A stretch of DNA of 64,000 nucleotides from Treponema sp. (GTDB taxonomy: Bacteria; Spirochaetota; Spirochaetia; Treponematales; Treponemataceae): the NCBI GenBank assembly GCA_018385415.1, contig JAHAZA010000097.1:9684-73683 (forward strand), read 5' to 3'. The notes under the pieces are model-generated. The model was not told the DNA's origin and searched no databases. It worked only from the letters and a program-made list of their open reading frames with translations. Each line of letters begins with the position of its first letter. Position 1 is the first letter of the stretch. Made by a program: the position numbers and the translations under genes. Shown in pieces: positions 34,257 to 43,300 of the stretch.

Positions 34257-35099
34257 ATGAAAAATGATGATGAGGTTTTGGCTCTTTACCTTAAGGAAAT
34301 CAACAAAATTCCTTTGTTATCCCATGAAGAAGAAACAAAGCTTGCCATTGAAGCTAAGAATGGTTCTAAGCTTGCAAAGAATAAAATTGTAAATGCAAAT
34401 CTTCGTTTTGTTGTAAACGTTGCAAAAAAATATCAGAATCGTGGAATGGATTTATCAGATCTTATCAGCGAAGGAAATATAGGTCTTTTAACTGCTATTG
34501 ATCGTTTCGATGTTTCAATGGGTTATCACTTTATTTCTTACGCTGTATGGTGGATTCGTCAGAGCATCACAAAAGCGCTTAATGAAAAGACAGGCGATGT
34601 TCGTCTTCCAATGAATCGCGTAAATGAATTGAACCAGATTCGTAAAGCAAAAAAAATGGTCAGTGCTTCTAATGTTACTGAAGAAGATGAAATCCGCATG
34701 ATCGGTGAAATGCTTAAGCTTGATCCTGCCCATATTCGTGATATGTTGAATATCTCAAAGGATTTTGTTTCACTGGATGCCCATGTTGCAAATGATGAAG
34801 GTGGAAAATCTACTGTTGGTGACTTTATCGAAGAAACCCGTTACGGTAATCCTGATGATGAAATTATGAATAAGGCCATGAAGGAAGATATAGACGATGT
34901 TCTTGAAACATTAAAGCCAAATGAACAGCAGGTAATCCGCTTGCGTTATGGGCTTGATGGTGAAAAACCAAAATCGCTTAAAGAAATCGGTGATATCTGC
35001 AATCTGACAAAAGAAAGAATCAGACAGATTGAAAAGCATGCTATTGTAAGACTTCAGCATCCTACAAGAGCAAAGCGCCTTTCAAGTTATGTTGCATAA
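34257..35099 (+). CDS. Sigma-70-family alternative sigma factor (RpoS/RpoD-like, group 2)
   Basis: 280 residues. Region 1.2 (DDEVLALYLKEINKIPLLSH), region 2 (NANLRFVVNVAKKYQNRG; DLISEGNIGLLTAIDRFD; WWIRQSITKAL), region 3, and region 4 with a helix-turn-helix (SLKEIGDICNLTKERIRQIE). It lacks the long N-terminal region 1.1 of the housekeeping factor, so it is a short alternative sigma that should read near-normal -10/-35 promoters. It is preceded by a sigma-54 promoter. By analogy with Borrelia RpoN-RpoS it could run a stress or host-response regulon; that role is inference. It ends 13 bp inside the convergent recG. Confidence 0.92.
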   Translation: MKNDDEVLALYLKEINKIPLLSHEEETKLAIEAKNGSKLAKNKIVNANLRFVVNVAKKYQNRGMDLSDLISEGNIGLLTAIDRFDVSMGYHFISYAVWWIRQSITKALNEKTGDVRLPMNRVNELNQIRKAKKMVSASNVTEEDEIRMIGEMLKLDPAHIRDMLNISKDFVSLDAHVANDEGGKSTVGDFIEETRYGNPDDEIMNKAMKEDIDDVLETLKPNEQQVIRLRYGLDGEKPKSLKEIGDICNLTKERIRQIEKHAIVRLQHPTRAKRLSSYVA

Positions 35100-37264
35100 T
35101 TGTTGATTGCATCTTCACGAGCTTTGAATAGAAGTTCCCGGTCTCTGGATAAATCTGCAATGCCGAGCTGTAAATCACCACTCTGCATTGTTCCAGTTAT
35201 TTCTCCAGGGCCCCGTAGTTTTAAATCCTCTTCAGCAATTACAAAACCATCAGTACTTTCACGAAGAATCTTCATTCTCTGAATTCCATTTTCTGTAATA
35301 TTTTTTCGATAAATTAAAAAACAATAGCCCTGTGCAGTTCCTCGACCTACGCGGCCTCTTAACTGATGAAGCTGGCTTAGTCCAAAGCGATCTGCCTGTT
35401 CAATAACCATACAGGTTGAGTTTGGAACATCAACACCAACTTCCACAACAGTTGTGGCAAACAGAAGCTGTATTTTACCGTATCTAAAATCATCAAGAAT
35501 GCGGGCTTGCTGGTCTTCAGAAATTTTTGAATGAATCAATGCACATTTATAATTTGAAAAATATTGTCTTGATAAATCGTTGAAAGCTTTTTCTGCGGAT
35601 TTTATGTTTTCTGATTTTGAATCAAATTCATAATTCTGGTCATCACTGTCTGTTTTCTCTGCCTCTTCAATTGCAGGGTAAACAAAATAAGCCTGATGGC
35701 CTTTGTCTAATTCCTGACGAACTACATTGTATGCATTTTGTTCATGTCCACTTGCTACAAGATAGGTAGTTACAGGCTTTCTTCCTTGAGGTAAACATTT
35801 GATTGTTGAAATATCTAGATCACCAAAAGCAGTGAGTGCCAGAGTCTGAGGAATTGGTGTAGCACTCATCATAAGAAGGTGAGGGCCTGCATAAAAGTTA
35901 TTGACAAGCTGACGCCCTTTTTCTACGATTGCCTGTCTTTGTAAAACACCGAATCTATGCTGCTCATCAATAATGGCAAGCTGAAGATCTTTGTAAATAA
36001 CATCGCGACTGAATAATGCGTGTGTTCCTATAAGTATATCAATATCACCGGATTTTAATGCCGATAACAAAGTTTTTCGTCCTGCAGCTTTTAGATTGCC
36101 GGTTAAAAAAGCAGTTCGTACATTAAATTTTTCAACATAGTGACTGATATTTTCTGCATGCTGACGGGCAAGAATTTCTGTTGGAGCCATAAATGCAGCC
36201 TGTCCACCCCAGTCAATTATTCTTAAAGCTGCAAATAATGCAACCAAAGTTTTTCCTGACCCAACATCTCCCTGTAGAAGTCTCTGCATTGTAAACGGTG
36301 GAATAATTTCAGTTTTAGAATTTTCAATATCTTTAAGCGCTGTAACACGCTCTTTATAACCTTTGTCAATTTCTCTGTTCATCTGACTGATAACATAAAC
36401 CTGATCCTTTGTAAGTGCAAAAGGAAGTGATTCCAGGAGTTGTTTTTGTTTTGGAGAAAAGTCAATTGCAGTATCAGTATTATGTTGTTCAGATTTTTTG
36501 TTTGTAATCAGATCAATTTCTGGGATAGAACCTTTATGCTTATACGCACGGTCAACCATAGTATATTCAAAATTGTACAGCTCTTCGTAAATTAAAGTTT
36601 CTCGAGCTTTTGATAATTCTTCAAAGTTTGATGGCGCATGTATTTTCTTTATTGCTTCTGACTTATGAAGCAGCTTTCTTTTTTCTATGATTGTCTGGGG
36701 AATTTCATCGTCCAATCCAATTGTGTATTGCGAAAGACATTGGTTTAAAAGTTTGATAAGTGTTTTTCTTGTTAAGCCTTGAGTTAGATGGTAAACAGGA
36801 TAAATACCAGAATCTGGAACTGTGTGATTTGAAAAGTCTTCAAGATTTCCTTCAGATGCAATTGATGAAACTTCAAAACTTGAGCACTGTAGTGAGTTAA
36901 ACTTGTTTTCAAATTTTCCTGTAATACCAATAATAGATCCTTGAGGAATTGATTTTTCAAGGAAAGGTCTGTTAAAGGCTATAAGGCTTGCTTTGCCTGT
37001 AGAATCCTCTATGTTTATCTTTAATGTTTTTGTTTTCCCAAAGCCAAAGTACTCATGTGATAAGACTTTTGCAATTGTGTGAACCTTGGGTGCAAATTTG
37101 TATTGAGCAATGGGAACTGTTTTTGTTCTGTCTTCATATTCTCTTGGATAAAATTGAAGCAGATCGCCGATTGTGAAAATATTTAAATTGGATAAAGCCT
37201 TTACTGTTGCAGGACCTGCACCACTTAATGTGGATACAGGATTTTTAATATCTGCGATTTTCAT
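35087..37264 (-). CDS. recG: ATP-dependent DNA helicase RecG
   Basis: Remodels stalled forks and Holliday junctions. 725 residues: N-terminal helical region and wedge OB-fold (TIAKVLSHEYFGFGKTKTLK), Walker A GDVGSGKT in LQGDVGSGKTLVALFAALRI, DEQH box (IIDEQHRFGVLQR), MSATPIPQTLA, motif V VVEVGVDVP, motif VI QLRGRVGRG, and the C-terminal TRG region. The start is 8 nt after the yggT stop with no Shine-Dalgarno sequence, so it relies on coupling in the dnaE-yggT-recG operon. The 3' end overlaps the convergent sigma gene by 13 bp. Confidence 0.96.
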   Translation of the reverse strand: MKIADIKNPVSTLSGAGPATVKALSNLNIFTIGDLLQFYPREYEDRTKTVPIAQYKFAPKVHTIAKVLSHEYFGFGKTKTLKINIEDSTGKASLIAFNRPFLEKSIPQGSIIGITGKFENKFNSLQCSSFEVSSIASEGNLEDFSNHTVPDSGIYPVYHLTQGLTRKTLIKLLNQCLSQYTIGLDDEIPQTIIEKRKLLHKSEAIKKIHAPSNFEELSKARETLIYEELYNFEYTMVDRAYKHKGSIPEIDLITNKKSEQHNTDTAIDFSPKQKQLLESLPFALTKDQVYVISQMNREIDKGYKERVTALKDIENSKTEIIPPFTMQRLLQGDVGSGKTLVALFAALRIIDWGGQAAFMAPTEILARQHAENISHYVEKFNVRTAFLTGNLKAAGRKTLLSALKSGDIDILIGTHALFSRDVIYKDLQLAIIDEQHRFGVLQRQAIVEKGRQLVNNFYAGPHLLMMSATPIPQTLALTAFGDLDISTIKCLPQGRKPVTTYLVASGHEQNAYNVVRQELDKGHQAYFVYPAIEEAEKTDSDDQNYEFDSKSENIKSAEKAFNDLSRQYFSNYKCALIHSKISEDQQARILDDFRYGKIQLLFATTVVEVGVDVPNSTCMVIEQADRFGLSQLHQLRGRVGRGTAQGYCFLIYRKNITENGIQRMKILRESTDGFVIAEEDLKLRGPGEITGTMQSGDLQLGIADLSRDRELLFKAREDAINNYAT

Positions 37265-37272
37265 AGTATTAA

Positions 37273-37872
37273 TTAAAATGGAATATAGTGTACAAGTTGA
37301 ATCAATTTAGACATAACAAGGGAGGTAATAATCGAAGTTGCTATGAAGAAAACAATTGAAATTAGCAAAGTAGCTTTGAAAGAAAGCATTTTCCCACCTG
37401 AAAAAAATCTTGATATTTTATAAACAATAGGACTGATAAAATAATCAAATTGCTGCCAGAACTTAGAAGTTGTATAAGCAGTTCGTGATGAAATAAGAAC
37501 AATGTATCTGATTATTAAAAAGAGAATAAAGAAATTAAGAAGAGATGTTGCAGTATAAAAAGACATCTGTAAAATCAATCCAATAACTGTTCCAAGTCCT
37601 AATTTTCCTTCTGTTGCAATACCACTGAAAACAGTTGACAGTAAAGCTAAAATTCCAAGAGCAAGCACAGGGGAAAAGTCCAGCTGGCCGAAGTGAAGTA
37701 TTCTTGTTTTTGAAACAAGTTTGAGGTAAGGATCACAGATTGCAGAAAGAAATCTTGTAAATCCCATATTGGTTCCGGGTATCCAGGTAAGGATAATTTT
37801 AATTGTGCAGAATACTGCATAAACTGTACAGAGAAAAGAGAGTAGTGAAAAAATAATTTTAAAAGTTGTCAT
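37273..37872 (-). CDS. YggT-family integral membrane protein (two YggT repeats)
   Basis: 199 residues with about five or six hydrophobic helices. Two YggT-like units are visible, each with the proline-turn signature (SAICDPYLKLVSKTRIL; YFISPIVYKISRFFSGG) and LDFSPVLALGIL. YggT proteins have been linked to osmotic resistance and, in plastids and cyanobacteria, to membrane organisation. The biochemical role is unknown. GGAG precedes the ATG. It lies between dnaE and recG on one message. Confidence 0.85.
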   Translation of the reverse strand: MTTFKIIFSLLSFLCTVYAVFCTIKIILTWIPGTNMGFTRFLSAICDPYLKLVSKTRILHFGQLDFSPVLALGILALLSTVFSGIATEGKLGLGTVIGLILQMSFYTATSLLNFFILFLIIRYIVLISSRTAYTTSKFWQQFDYFISPIVYKISRFFSGGKMLSFKATLLISIVFFIATSIITSLVMSKLIQLVHYIPF

Positions 37873-37901
37873 TTATTACTCCGGGAATTTTTTTATTATG
37901 G

Positions 37902-40900
37902 TCAGGCAGTCCATACATCCTTTACAAAAGGAACATCTTTAAGCTTCTGAATAAAGTCAGGATCGCATGGCGCTGTCATCTGTGTATTTGCCTTGATTGT
38001 GTAACTTCCACTGTTAGTATCAATATGGAAATACACTGAACAATTGCCTGATGTTCCAAAAAGGAAATCCTTTAATTTTTGAATTTCAAGTTCGTTTTTC
38101 AACTGATTTTCAAGCTGTACATGAATTTCCTTTGTAATGTGAACTTGTAAAGTTGACATGTCCTCAACAGAATCAACGGCAAATGATACGTTGTCTTTGT
38201 AAAGGCTTATTTTACCTTTGAAGGCATATACACCACCATCGGTAATCTGCTGCCTTAAAATACCCCATGTCTTTGCATAGAAGGCAAGCTCAATTGTTCC
38301 ATTGTAATCCTGCAGTTTTGCAAAAGCCATGTCTTCGCCTTTTTTATTTCTAATGATGCGAAGTTCCTGGAGCATTCCTATAACTGTATAGGTTTTGCCG
38401 GTGTTGCGGGAAGCCCATGGACTTTGACCTTGTGCTTCTGCCTGGGCTTTCTGTTCAGCTGCAAATTTTGCTTCGCGGTCCATTGTGAGGGAGGTAAGTG
38501 TAGCAGCTGATTCTATAATATCTCGGTAATCATCAAGAGGATGCCCTGATACGTAAATACCGATACATTCTTTTTCAAGATTAAGTTTTTCCATTGTTGG
38601 AAGATCTTCAACTTCTTCAAAAACAAAATCAACAAATTCTTTTTCATCTGTATCTTCAAAAAGACTTCTTTGACCGTTTTCTGAGCCGTTGTGTTTTGCT
38701 TCACAATATTCAACGGCTCTTTCCAGATTCTGTAACAGAGTAGGACGGTTCTGACCGAATTTATCAAAGCCACCAGTTTTAATGAGAACTTCTATTGCCT
38801 TATTGTTTACAGCACGTTTACCATCAGTAGTTTTGATACCGGCTCTTTCTACAAAGTCGATGAATGATTTGTAAGGACCGTTAGCTTCTCGTTCTGCAAC
38901 GATAGCTGCTGCCGCTCCTTCTCCCATTCCCTTGATACCTTTAAGACCAAAAACAATGCGACCGTCAATAACGTCGAATACAATATCAGAACGGTTGACA
39001 TCAGGTGGATCCACAGGAATACCGATGCGGTTAGCTTCTGCAATGTAGAATGGAAGGCCATCAGTTGTGGTAATTTCGTTTGTTAAGTTGGCTGCCATAA
39101 ATTCAGCAGGATAGTTTGCTTTTAGAAATCCTGTGCGGTAAGCAAGAACTGAATAAGCTGCTGCATGGGATTTATTGAATCCGTATCCGGCAAATGGAAC
39201 CATGATATCAAAAATTTCATCTGCGTGCTGTTCAGTAAAGCCTTGTTTTACGGCACCTTCGATGAATTCTTTTTTCTTTCCCATCAATACCTCAGGTTTC
39301 TTTTTACCCATGGCACGACGAAGCATGTCGGCACCACCAAGTGAGAAACCGGCAATGCGCTGAGATACCTGCATTACTTGTTCCTGGTAAACCATTACAC
39401 CATATGTTTCTTTAAGAATTTCTTCAAGACATGGATCAGGGTAGTGAATTGTCTCAGGCTTCCATTTACCGTCGATGTAGTTAGGAATGTAATCCATTGG
39501 TCCTGGGCGGTACAATGCGTTTAAGGCAACCAGATCTTCAAGTTTTTCAGGCTGGAACTGCCGCAGGATTTTCTGCATTCCTGGACTTTCAAACTGGAAT
39601 ACTGCAACAGAGTCACCTCTTTTGAAAAGGTCAAAAGTTTTTGGATCTGATTCGCTTACGTTTGCACAGATAAATTTTTCTTCACCTTCTTTTCTATGTT
39701 TGTTTATAATATCTTCTGCGTAACGGATAAGAGAAAGTGTTTTAAGACCAAGGTAGTCAAACTTTACAAGACCACAAGGTTCGATGATATCCATTGTGTA
39801 CTGTACACCGATTTTCATTCCGTCTTTGTCGGCGATTGCAAATACAGGGGCCCAGTCAGGGAGTTCTGTTAAACCGATTACCATTCCTGAGGCATGAAGA
39901 CCAGTATTTCTTTTACAGCCCTCAAGCTTGATTGCAAGGTCGAAAAGTTTTTTGTAGCGAGGATCATCTCTGTATTCTGCAAGCTGACCGCCGTCAGGGA
40001 ATTTTTCGTTTGGTGGTTCAAAACAGTTTTTAAGCTTTGTCTTTAAGTTTTCAGAAACCTTTGACTTAAGCATGTTTACTTCTGAAAGAGGAATTCCCAA
40101 GGTTCTACCAACATCGGCGATTACGTTCTTTGGTTTTAATGTACCGAATGTTACAATGTGTCCAACCTTCTTGTCGCCGTAAAGGTCACGGGTATGCTGG
40201 ATGATATCCTGTCTAAAGTCGAAGTCCATGTCAACGTCGAAGTCCGGCATGGATACACGTTCAGGATTCAAGAATCGTTCAAAGATTAATTTAAATCGGA
40301 ATGGATCAATGTCCGTAATTCCAAGACAGTAAGCAACAAGGGAACCTGCTCCGGAACCTCGTCCAGGGCCAATTGGCATGTAAGGTTTAGGTCTGTTATT
40401 AACATTATCCCATGTTGATTTTGACCAGTTGATGAACTCCCATACGATAAGAAAGTATCCTGAAAATCCCATTCCAAGAATGATACCCATTTCGTATTCG
40501 CAGCGTTCGCGGATCTCTGGAGTGATTTCTTTATAACGTTTTGTAAGTCCCTGTTCTACAAGATGTCTTAAGTAAGCATCCTGATTTTTTGTATAATCTT
40601 CACTTTTATTAAATTCTTCAGGAAGTGCAAAGCGGGGAAGAGTTCCTTTTAACTCAGGTGTCGAATACTGGTGGATGGTAAGATTACACATGCTTGCAAT
40701 TTTGATTGTGTTTTCATAAGCGTCAGGACAGTCAGGGAATAATATTCGCATTTCCTGTTCTGTTTTAAAATACCACTCATGTTTCTGGCCACCCATGCCG
40801 GAAACAAATTCTCCGTCTGGACCTATAGTCATGTTTTTTTTGAAACCGATGTTTCGTAAACATTCCTGGGCTTCCCAGTCTTCTTTTTCTACATAGTGAA

Positions 40901-41597
40901 TATCGTTTGTTACTACAAGTGGAACATCAAGTTTGCGTGCCATTGCAATAAGTTTTGGGTTAAGTTCTTTCTGTTCAGGAAGTCCGTGGTCCTGAAGTTC
41001 GATGTAATAATGATCAGAACCAAAAAGTTTTTTGTATTTTAAAACAAGTTCTTCGGCTTCTTCTTCCATTCCTGCCATTAAAAGCTGTGGAAGTTCTCCT
41101 GCAATACATGCAGAACAGCAGATTAAACCTTCATGATATTTTTCAAGAAGTTCCCAGTCGATACGAGGCTTTCCGTAATAAAGGCCTTCTGTGTAACCGA
41201 TTGAAGAAAGCCAGCACATGTTTTTATAACCTGCTTCGTTTTCGCATAGAAGAATCAGGTGAAAGTAATGAGCATGGCGTTCGCCATCTTCACCTTTGCG
41301 TGAATAAGGAACATCATTTTTTTCAAGATGACTTCCGTAGGCAACATAAAATTCCTGACCTACAATCGGATTGATACCGTTGGCGTGGCAGATGTGTTCA
41401 AAGTTGAGGACACCAAACATGTTTCCGTGATCAGTGAGGGCCAGGGCTGGCATTCTGAGGCTTTTTGCTTTTGCAATAAGGTCATCAAGTTTTGCACAAC
41501 TATCCAGAAGTGAGTTATCTGAGTGTACGTGTAAGTGAACGAAATTTGAAACCGGAGTTCCTTCTGGAGCATCCGGGAATACGTGAATATCTGCCAT
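37902..41597 (-). CDS. dnaE: DNA polymerase III alpha subunit
   Basis: Replicative polymerase, 1231 residues, family C. PHP domain at the N-terminus (FVHLHVHSDNSLLDSCAKL; ALALTDHGN), palm with catalytic aspartates (MPDFDVDMDF), fingers (YRPGPMDYIPNYIDG; GYGFNKSHAAAYS), helix-hairpin-helix region, OB-fold (KTYTVIGMLQELRIIRNKKG) and a C-terminal tau-binding region. A separate proofreading subunit would be needed; none is nearby. The ATG has no Shine-Dalgarno sequence; TATAAT lies 9 nt upstream (leaderless class). Leads the dnaE-yggT-recG operon. Confidence 0.97.
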   Translation of the reverse strand: MADIHVFPDAPEGTPVSNFVHLHVHSDNSLLDSCAKLDDLIAKAKSLRMPALALTDHGNMFGVLNFEHICHANGINPIVGQEFYVAYGSHLEKNDVPYSRKGEDGERHAHYFHLILLCENEAGYKNMCWLSSIGYTEGLYYGKPRIDWELLEKYHEGLICCSACIAGELPQLLMAGMEEEAEELVLKYKKLFGSDHYYIELQDHGLPEQKELNPKLIAMARKLDVPLVVTNDIHYVEKEDWEAQECLRNIGFKKNMTIGPDGEFVSGMGGQKHEWYFKTEQEMRILFPDCPDAYENTIKIASMCNLTIHQYSTPELKGTLPRFALPEEFNKSEDYTKNQDAYLRHLVEQGLTKRYKEITPEIRERCEYEMGIILGMGFSGYFLIVWEFINWSKSTWDNVNNRPKPYMPIGPGRGSGAGSLVAYCLGITDIDPFRFKLIFERFLNPERVSMPDFDVDMDFDFRQDIIQHTRDLYGDKKVGHIVTFGTLKPKNVIADVGRTLGIPLSEVNMLKSKVSENLKTKLKNCFEPPNEKFPDGGQLAEYRDDPRYKKLFDLAIKLEGCKRNTGLHASGMVIGLTELPDWAPVFAIADKDGMKIGVQYTMDIIEPCGLVKFDYLGLKTLSLIRYAEDIINKHRKEGEEKFICANVSESDPKTFDLFKRGDSVAVFQFESPGMQKILRQFQPEKLEDLVALNALYRPGPMDYIPNYIDGKWKPETIHYPDPCLEEILKETYGVMVYQEQVMQVSQRIAGFSLGGADMLRRAMGKKKPEVLMGKKKEFIEGAVKQGFTEQHADEIFDIMVPFAGYGFNKSHAAAYSVLAYRTGFLKANYPAEFMAANLTNEITTTDGLPFYIAEANRIGIPVDPPDVNRSDIVFDVIDGRIVFGLKGIKGMGEGAAAAIVAEREANGPYKSFIDFVERAGIKTTDGKRAVNNKAIEVLIKTGGFDKFGQNRPTLLQNLERAVEYCEAKHNGSENGQRSLFEDTDEKEFVDFVFEEVEDLPTMEKLNLEKECIGIYVSGHPLDDYRDIIESAATLTSLTMDREAKFAAEQKAQAEAQGQSPWASRNTGKTYTVIGMLQELRIIRNKKGEDMAFAKLQDYNGTIELAFYAKTWGILRQQITDGGVYAFKGKISLYKDNVSFAVDSVEDMSTLQVHITKEIHVQLENQLKNELEIQKLKDFLFGTSGNCSVYFHIDTNSGSYTIKANTQMTAPCDPDFIQKLKDVPFVKDVWTA

Positions 41598-41606
41598 AGT
41601 GTTAAT

Positions 41607-41635
41607 ATTATAGTGGAATTTGGGTTTAAAATCGA
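41607..41635 (-). promoter_or_regulatory. -10 box (and weak -35) of dnaE, leaderless class
   Basis: On the minus strand a weak TCGATT (41635-41630), 17 bp, TATAAT (41612-41607), then 9 nt to the ATG. The same arrangement is seen at lysS. Confidence 0.5.
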
Positions 41636-41682
41636 GGTTTTAAATGGTAAAACGAGAGTTATTTGTTGTTTTATGACTTTAA

Positions 41683-42144
41683 TTATACCGTTGATTTTAT
41701 GTCAAAACAATCAAAGATTTCAAAATCATTTGCGTTTGCAGTCCACAGTTCTGTGATACCGTTATTAAAGTAGGTGGCTGCCATCATTGTGTCTGTCAGG
41801 CGTTTACGACCAAGGTTATATTTTTGAATCCATTGCATGCATATCTCAAAGTCATCCTGATCTGAATGCAAGATTGTAAAATGAGGATGATTATTTATAT
41901 ATCTAATCCTTTCTAGAGCCATTTTAATTGAGAACGGGTTTGGAAATCTTTTTGCATCAGTAACTACATGTATATATTCCAATAATGCATCCTCTGTAAT
42001 AAAAATTTCTGATTTAGATTTACCTAAATCATTTAGGATTGATAAAACCTTTTCATGTCTCGGAGAAACAGTTATATCGAGATCAACGAGAAAGTTAGTA
42101 TCTAATGCAATGCGATGAGTTTTATTAGAAATGATATCGTTCAT
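41683..42144 (-). CDS. PIN-domain protein, probable ribonuclease toxin
   Basis: 153 residues. PIN acidic residues are visible: Asp in IALDTNFLVD near the N-terminus, Glu in TEDALLEYIHV, and Asp in RLTDTMMAATYF and TANANDFEIF, as in VapC-type toxins that cut RNA. It starts 20 bp inside the XRE-type gene, with GGGGAG 7 nt before the ATG. The antitoxin-first, overlapping order is that of a type II toxin-antitoxin module. The pairing of an XRE-type antitoxin with a PIN toxin is less usual than VapB-like AbrB antitoxins. The target is unknown. Confidence 0.85.
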   Translation of the reverse strand: MNDIISNKTHRIALDTNFLVDLDITVSPRHEKVLSILNDLGKSKSEIFITEDALLEYIHVVTDAKRFPNPFSIKMALERIRYINNHPHFTILHSDQDDFEICMQWIQKYNLGRKRLTDTMMAATYFNNGITELWTANANDFEIFDCFDIKSTV

Positions 42145-42655
42145 CTGTCATCTCCCCAAAAATATCATCGTTATGATAGTCCTTTAATATTTCACCGGTA
42201 TTTGTTCCCAATGGAACAAAATCTTCAAAGTAATTTGTCATGGCTGCCTCAGGTTCATATTTTAATGCAGCTTTATACAAAAATTGTTCGATAGAAAGTT
42301 TGAACTTTGCGGCTTTCTTTGACAGGTAATTCATTTCAGATGTGCAGAAATATACTGGCATTACTCGAGGAATATCCCTTGCCCTGGAACTTGAGTACCC
42401 AGTAGCCCCTGAATCCGCCACTTCAAGCTTGTAGTCTTTGATTACATATTCATTTATAAGGTGAACCTTGTTGTCAATGATGGTTTCGTAGGGAACCTGG
42501 TACAGCTTTGAAAGCTTTCGTATGATTTCGACAGATGGTTCAACCTCGCCGGCTTCATATTTTATATATGATTGTCGTGAGATTCCAAGCTCTTTTGCCA
42601 CAGTACCCTGGGAGAAAAAATGCTCTTCCCGTAATTGTCTTAAGATTTCTTTCAT
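42125..42655 (-). CDS. XRE-family helix-turn-helix regulator, probable antitoxin
   Basis: 176 residues. Residues ~3-60 are a Cro/CI-type HTH (LREEHFFSQGTVAKELGISR, QSYIKYEAGEVEPSVEII). The remaining ~110 residues lack a recognised domain and probably wrap the PIN partner (KLSIEQFLYKAALKYEPEAA). The ATG has no Shine-Dalgarno sequence; TACATT lies 6 nt upstream, with TTGACT at 17 bp. A perfect palindrome next to this promoter is the likely autoregulatory operator. Confidence 0.85.
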   Translation of the reverse strand: MKEILRQLREEHFFSQGTVAKELGISRQSYIKYEAGEVEPSVEIIRKLSKLYQVPYETIIDNKVHLINEYVIKDYKLEVADSGATGYSSSRARDIPRVMPVYFCTSEMNYLSKKAAKFKLSIEQFLYKAALKYEPEAAMTNYFEDFVPLGTNTGEILKDYHNDDIFGEMTDERYHF

Positions 42656-42661
42656 GATTTT

Positions 42662-42709
42662 AATGTAGGGGGAATTTTCTTTAAAGTCAAGTATAACTTA
42701 CATATGTAA
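42662..42709 (-). promoter_or_regulatory. Promoter and palindromic operator of the toxin-antitoxin operon
   Basis: On the minus strand TTGACT (42690-42685), 17 bp, TACATT (42667-42662), 6 nt, ATG. The perfect palindrome TTACATATGTAA at 42698-42709 lies 7 bp upstream of the -35, and a related half-site (TTTACATAAA) follows near 42717-42726. This is suited to control by the XRE protein. Confidence 0.6.
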
Positions 42710-42729
42710 TGATAAATTTACATAAATAA

Positions 42730-42891
42730 TTATTTATTCTGTAAATCTGAAATTAATAATTGTAAGTGTGAAATTTGAGATTCTGAAAGTCCGTCAGTTT
42801 TAAGAGTGTGAGCTGAAGAAAGGCCCAGAAGAAAGTCTGTAGAAACATTAAACAGCTTTGCAATTTTAATGAGCATTTCTATTGAAGGCAT
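42730..42891 (-). pseudogene. Truncated XRE-family regulator (C-terminal half only)
   Basis: A 53-codon frame begins MPSIEMLIKIAKLFNVSTDF, then LLGLSS and later GLSESQISHLQLLISDLQNK. This is the usual second half of an XRE HTH protein (the PSIETLIKIA / FNVSTDYLLG part) with the N-terminal helices missing. Upstream codons do not restore the missing part. It ends 20 bp from the toxin-antitoxin operator. It is probably a relic of a second regulator. Confidence 0.7.
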
Positions 42892-42915
42892 AATAATGAA
42901 TTTACATGGGGTTAC

Positions 42916-43113
42916 ATGGGAATTAATGAAAATGGTACTTTTGAAAGAAGTGGTGGAAGTTCGAATATTAAAGGTGATGTAACAGTATCTGGAATTGAAT
43001 TAAGATTAAAGGTAAAGAAAATTGATGATGCTGATGTTGTAAACTTTACAGAACTTTCCGTAATAAATAGCGGAAAACTTTATTACGGTTTACAGATTTT
43101 TACAAAACAGTAA
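42916..43113 (+). CDS. Small orphan ORF, uncertain
   Basis: 65 codons, beta-rich and moderately charged (GGSSNIKGDVTVSGIELRLK; NSGKLYYGLQIFTKQ). No family recognised and no clear ribosome site. The only support is a strong terminator 22 bp downstream, on the same strand, which has no other obvious gene to serve. It could be the surviving end of a larger deleted gene. Confidence 0.35.
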   Translation: MGINENGTFERSGGSSNIKGDVTVSGIELRLKVKKIDDADVVNFTELSVINSGKLYYGLQIFTKQ

Positions 43114-43135
43114 ATATTTGAAATCTAAAATATTC

Positions 43136-43165
43136 AAGGCTGCTTCAAATGAGGCAGCCTTTTTT
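43136..43165 (+). terminator. Strong intrinsic terminator after the small ORF
   Basis: AAGGCTGC pairs with GCAGCCTT, and TCA with TGA further in, followed by a run of T (to 43165). Confidence 0.85.
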
Positions 43166-43300
43166 GATCATAAATGGATTTTGGAACAGTTTAATATCAC
43201 TTCCCATATTCCCCAAAAAAATAAAATCTACTATAATAATGATTTATACGCGGAATATGTCCGCAAAATATTGGTGTCATTATTATAGGAGATTAAAAAA

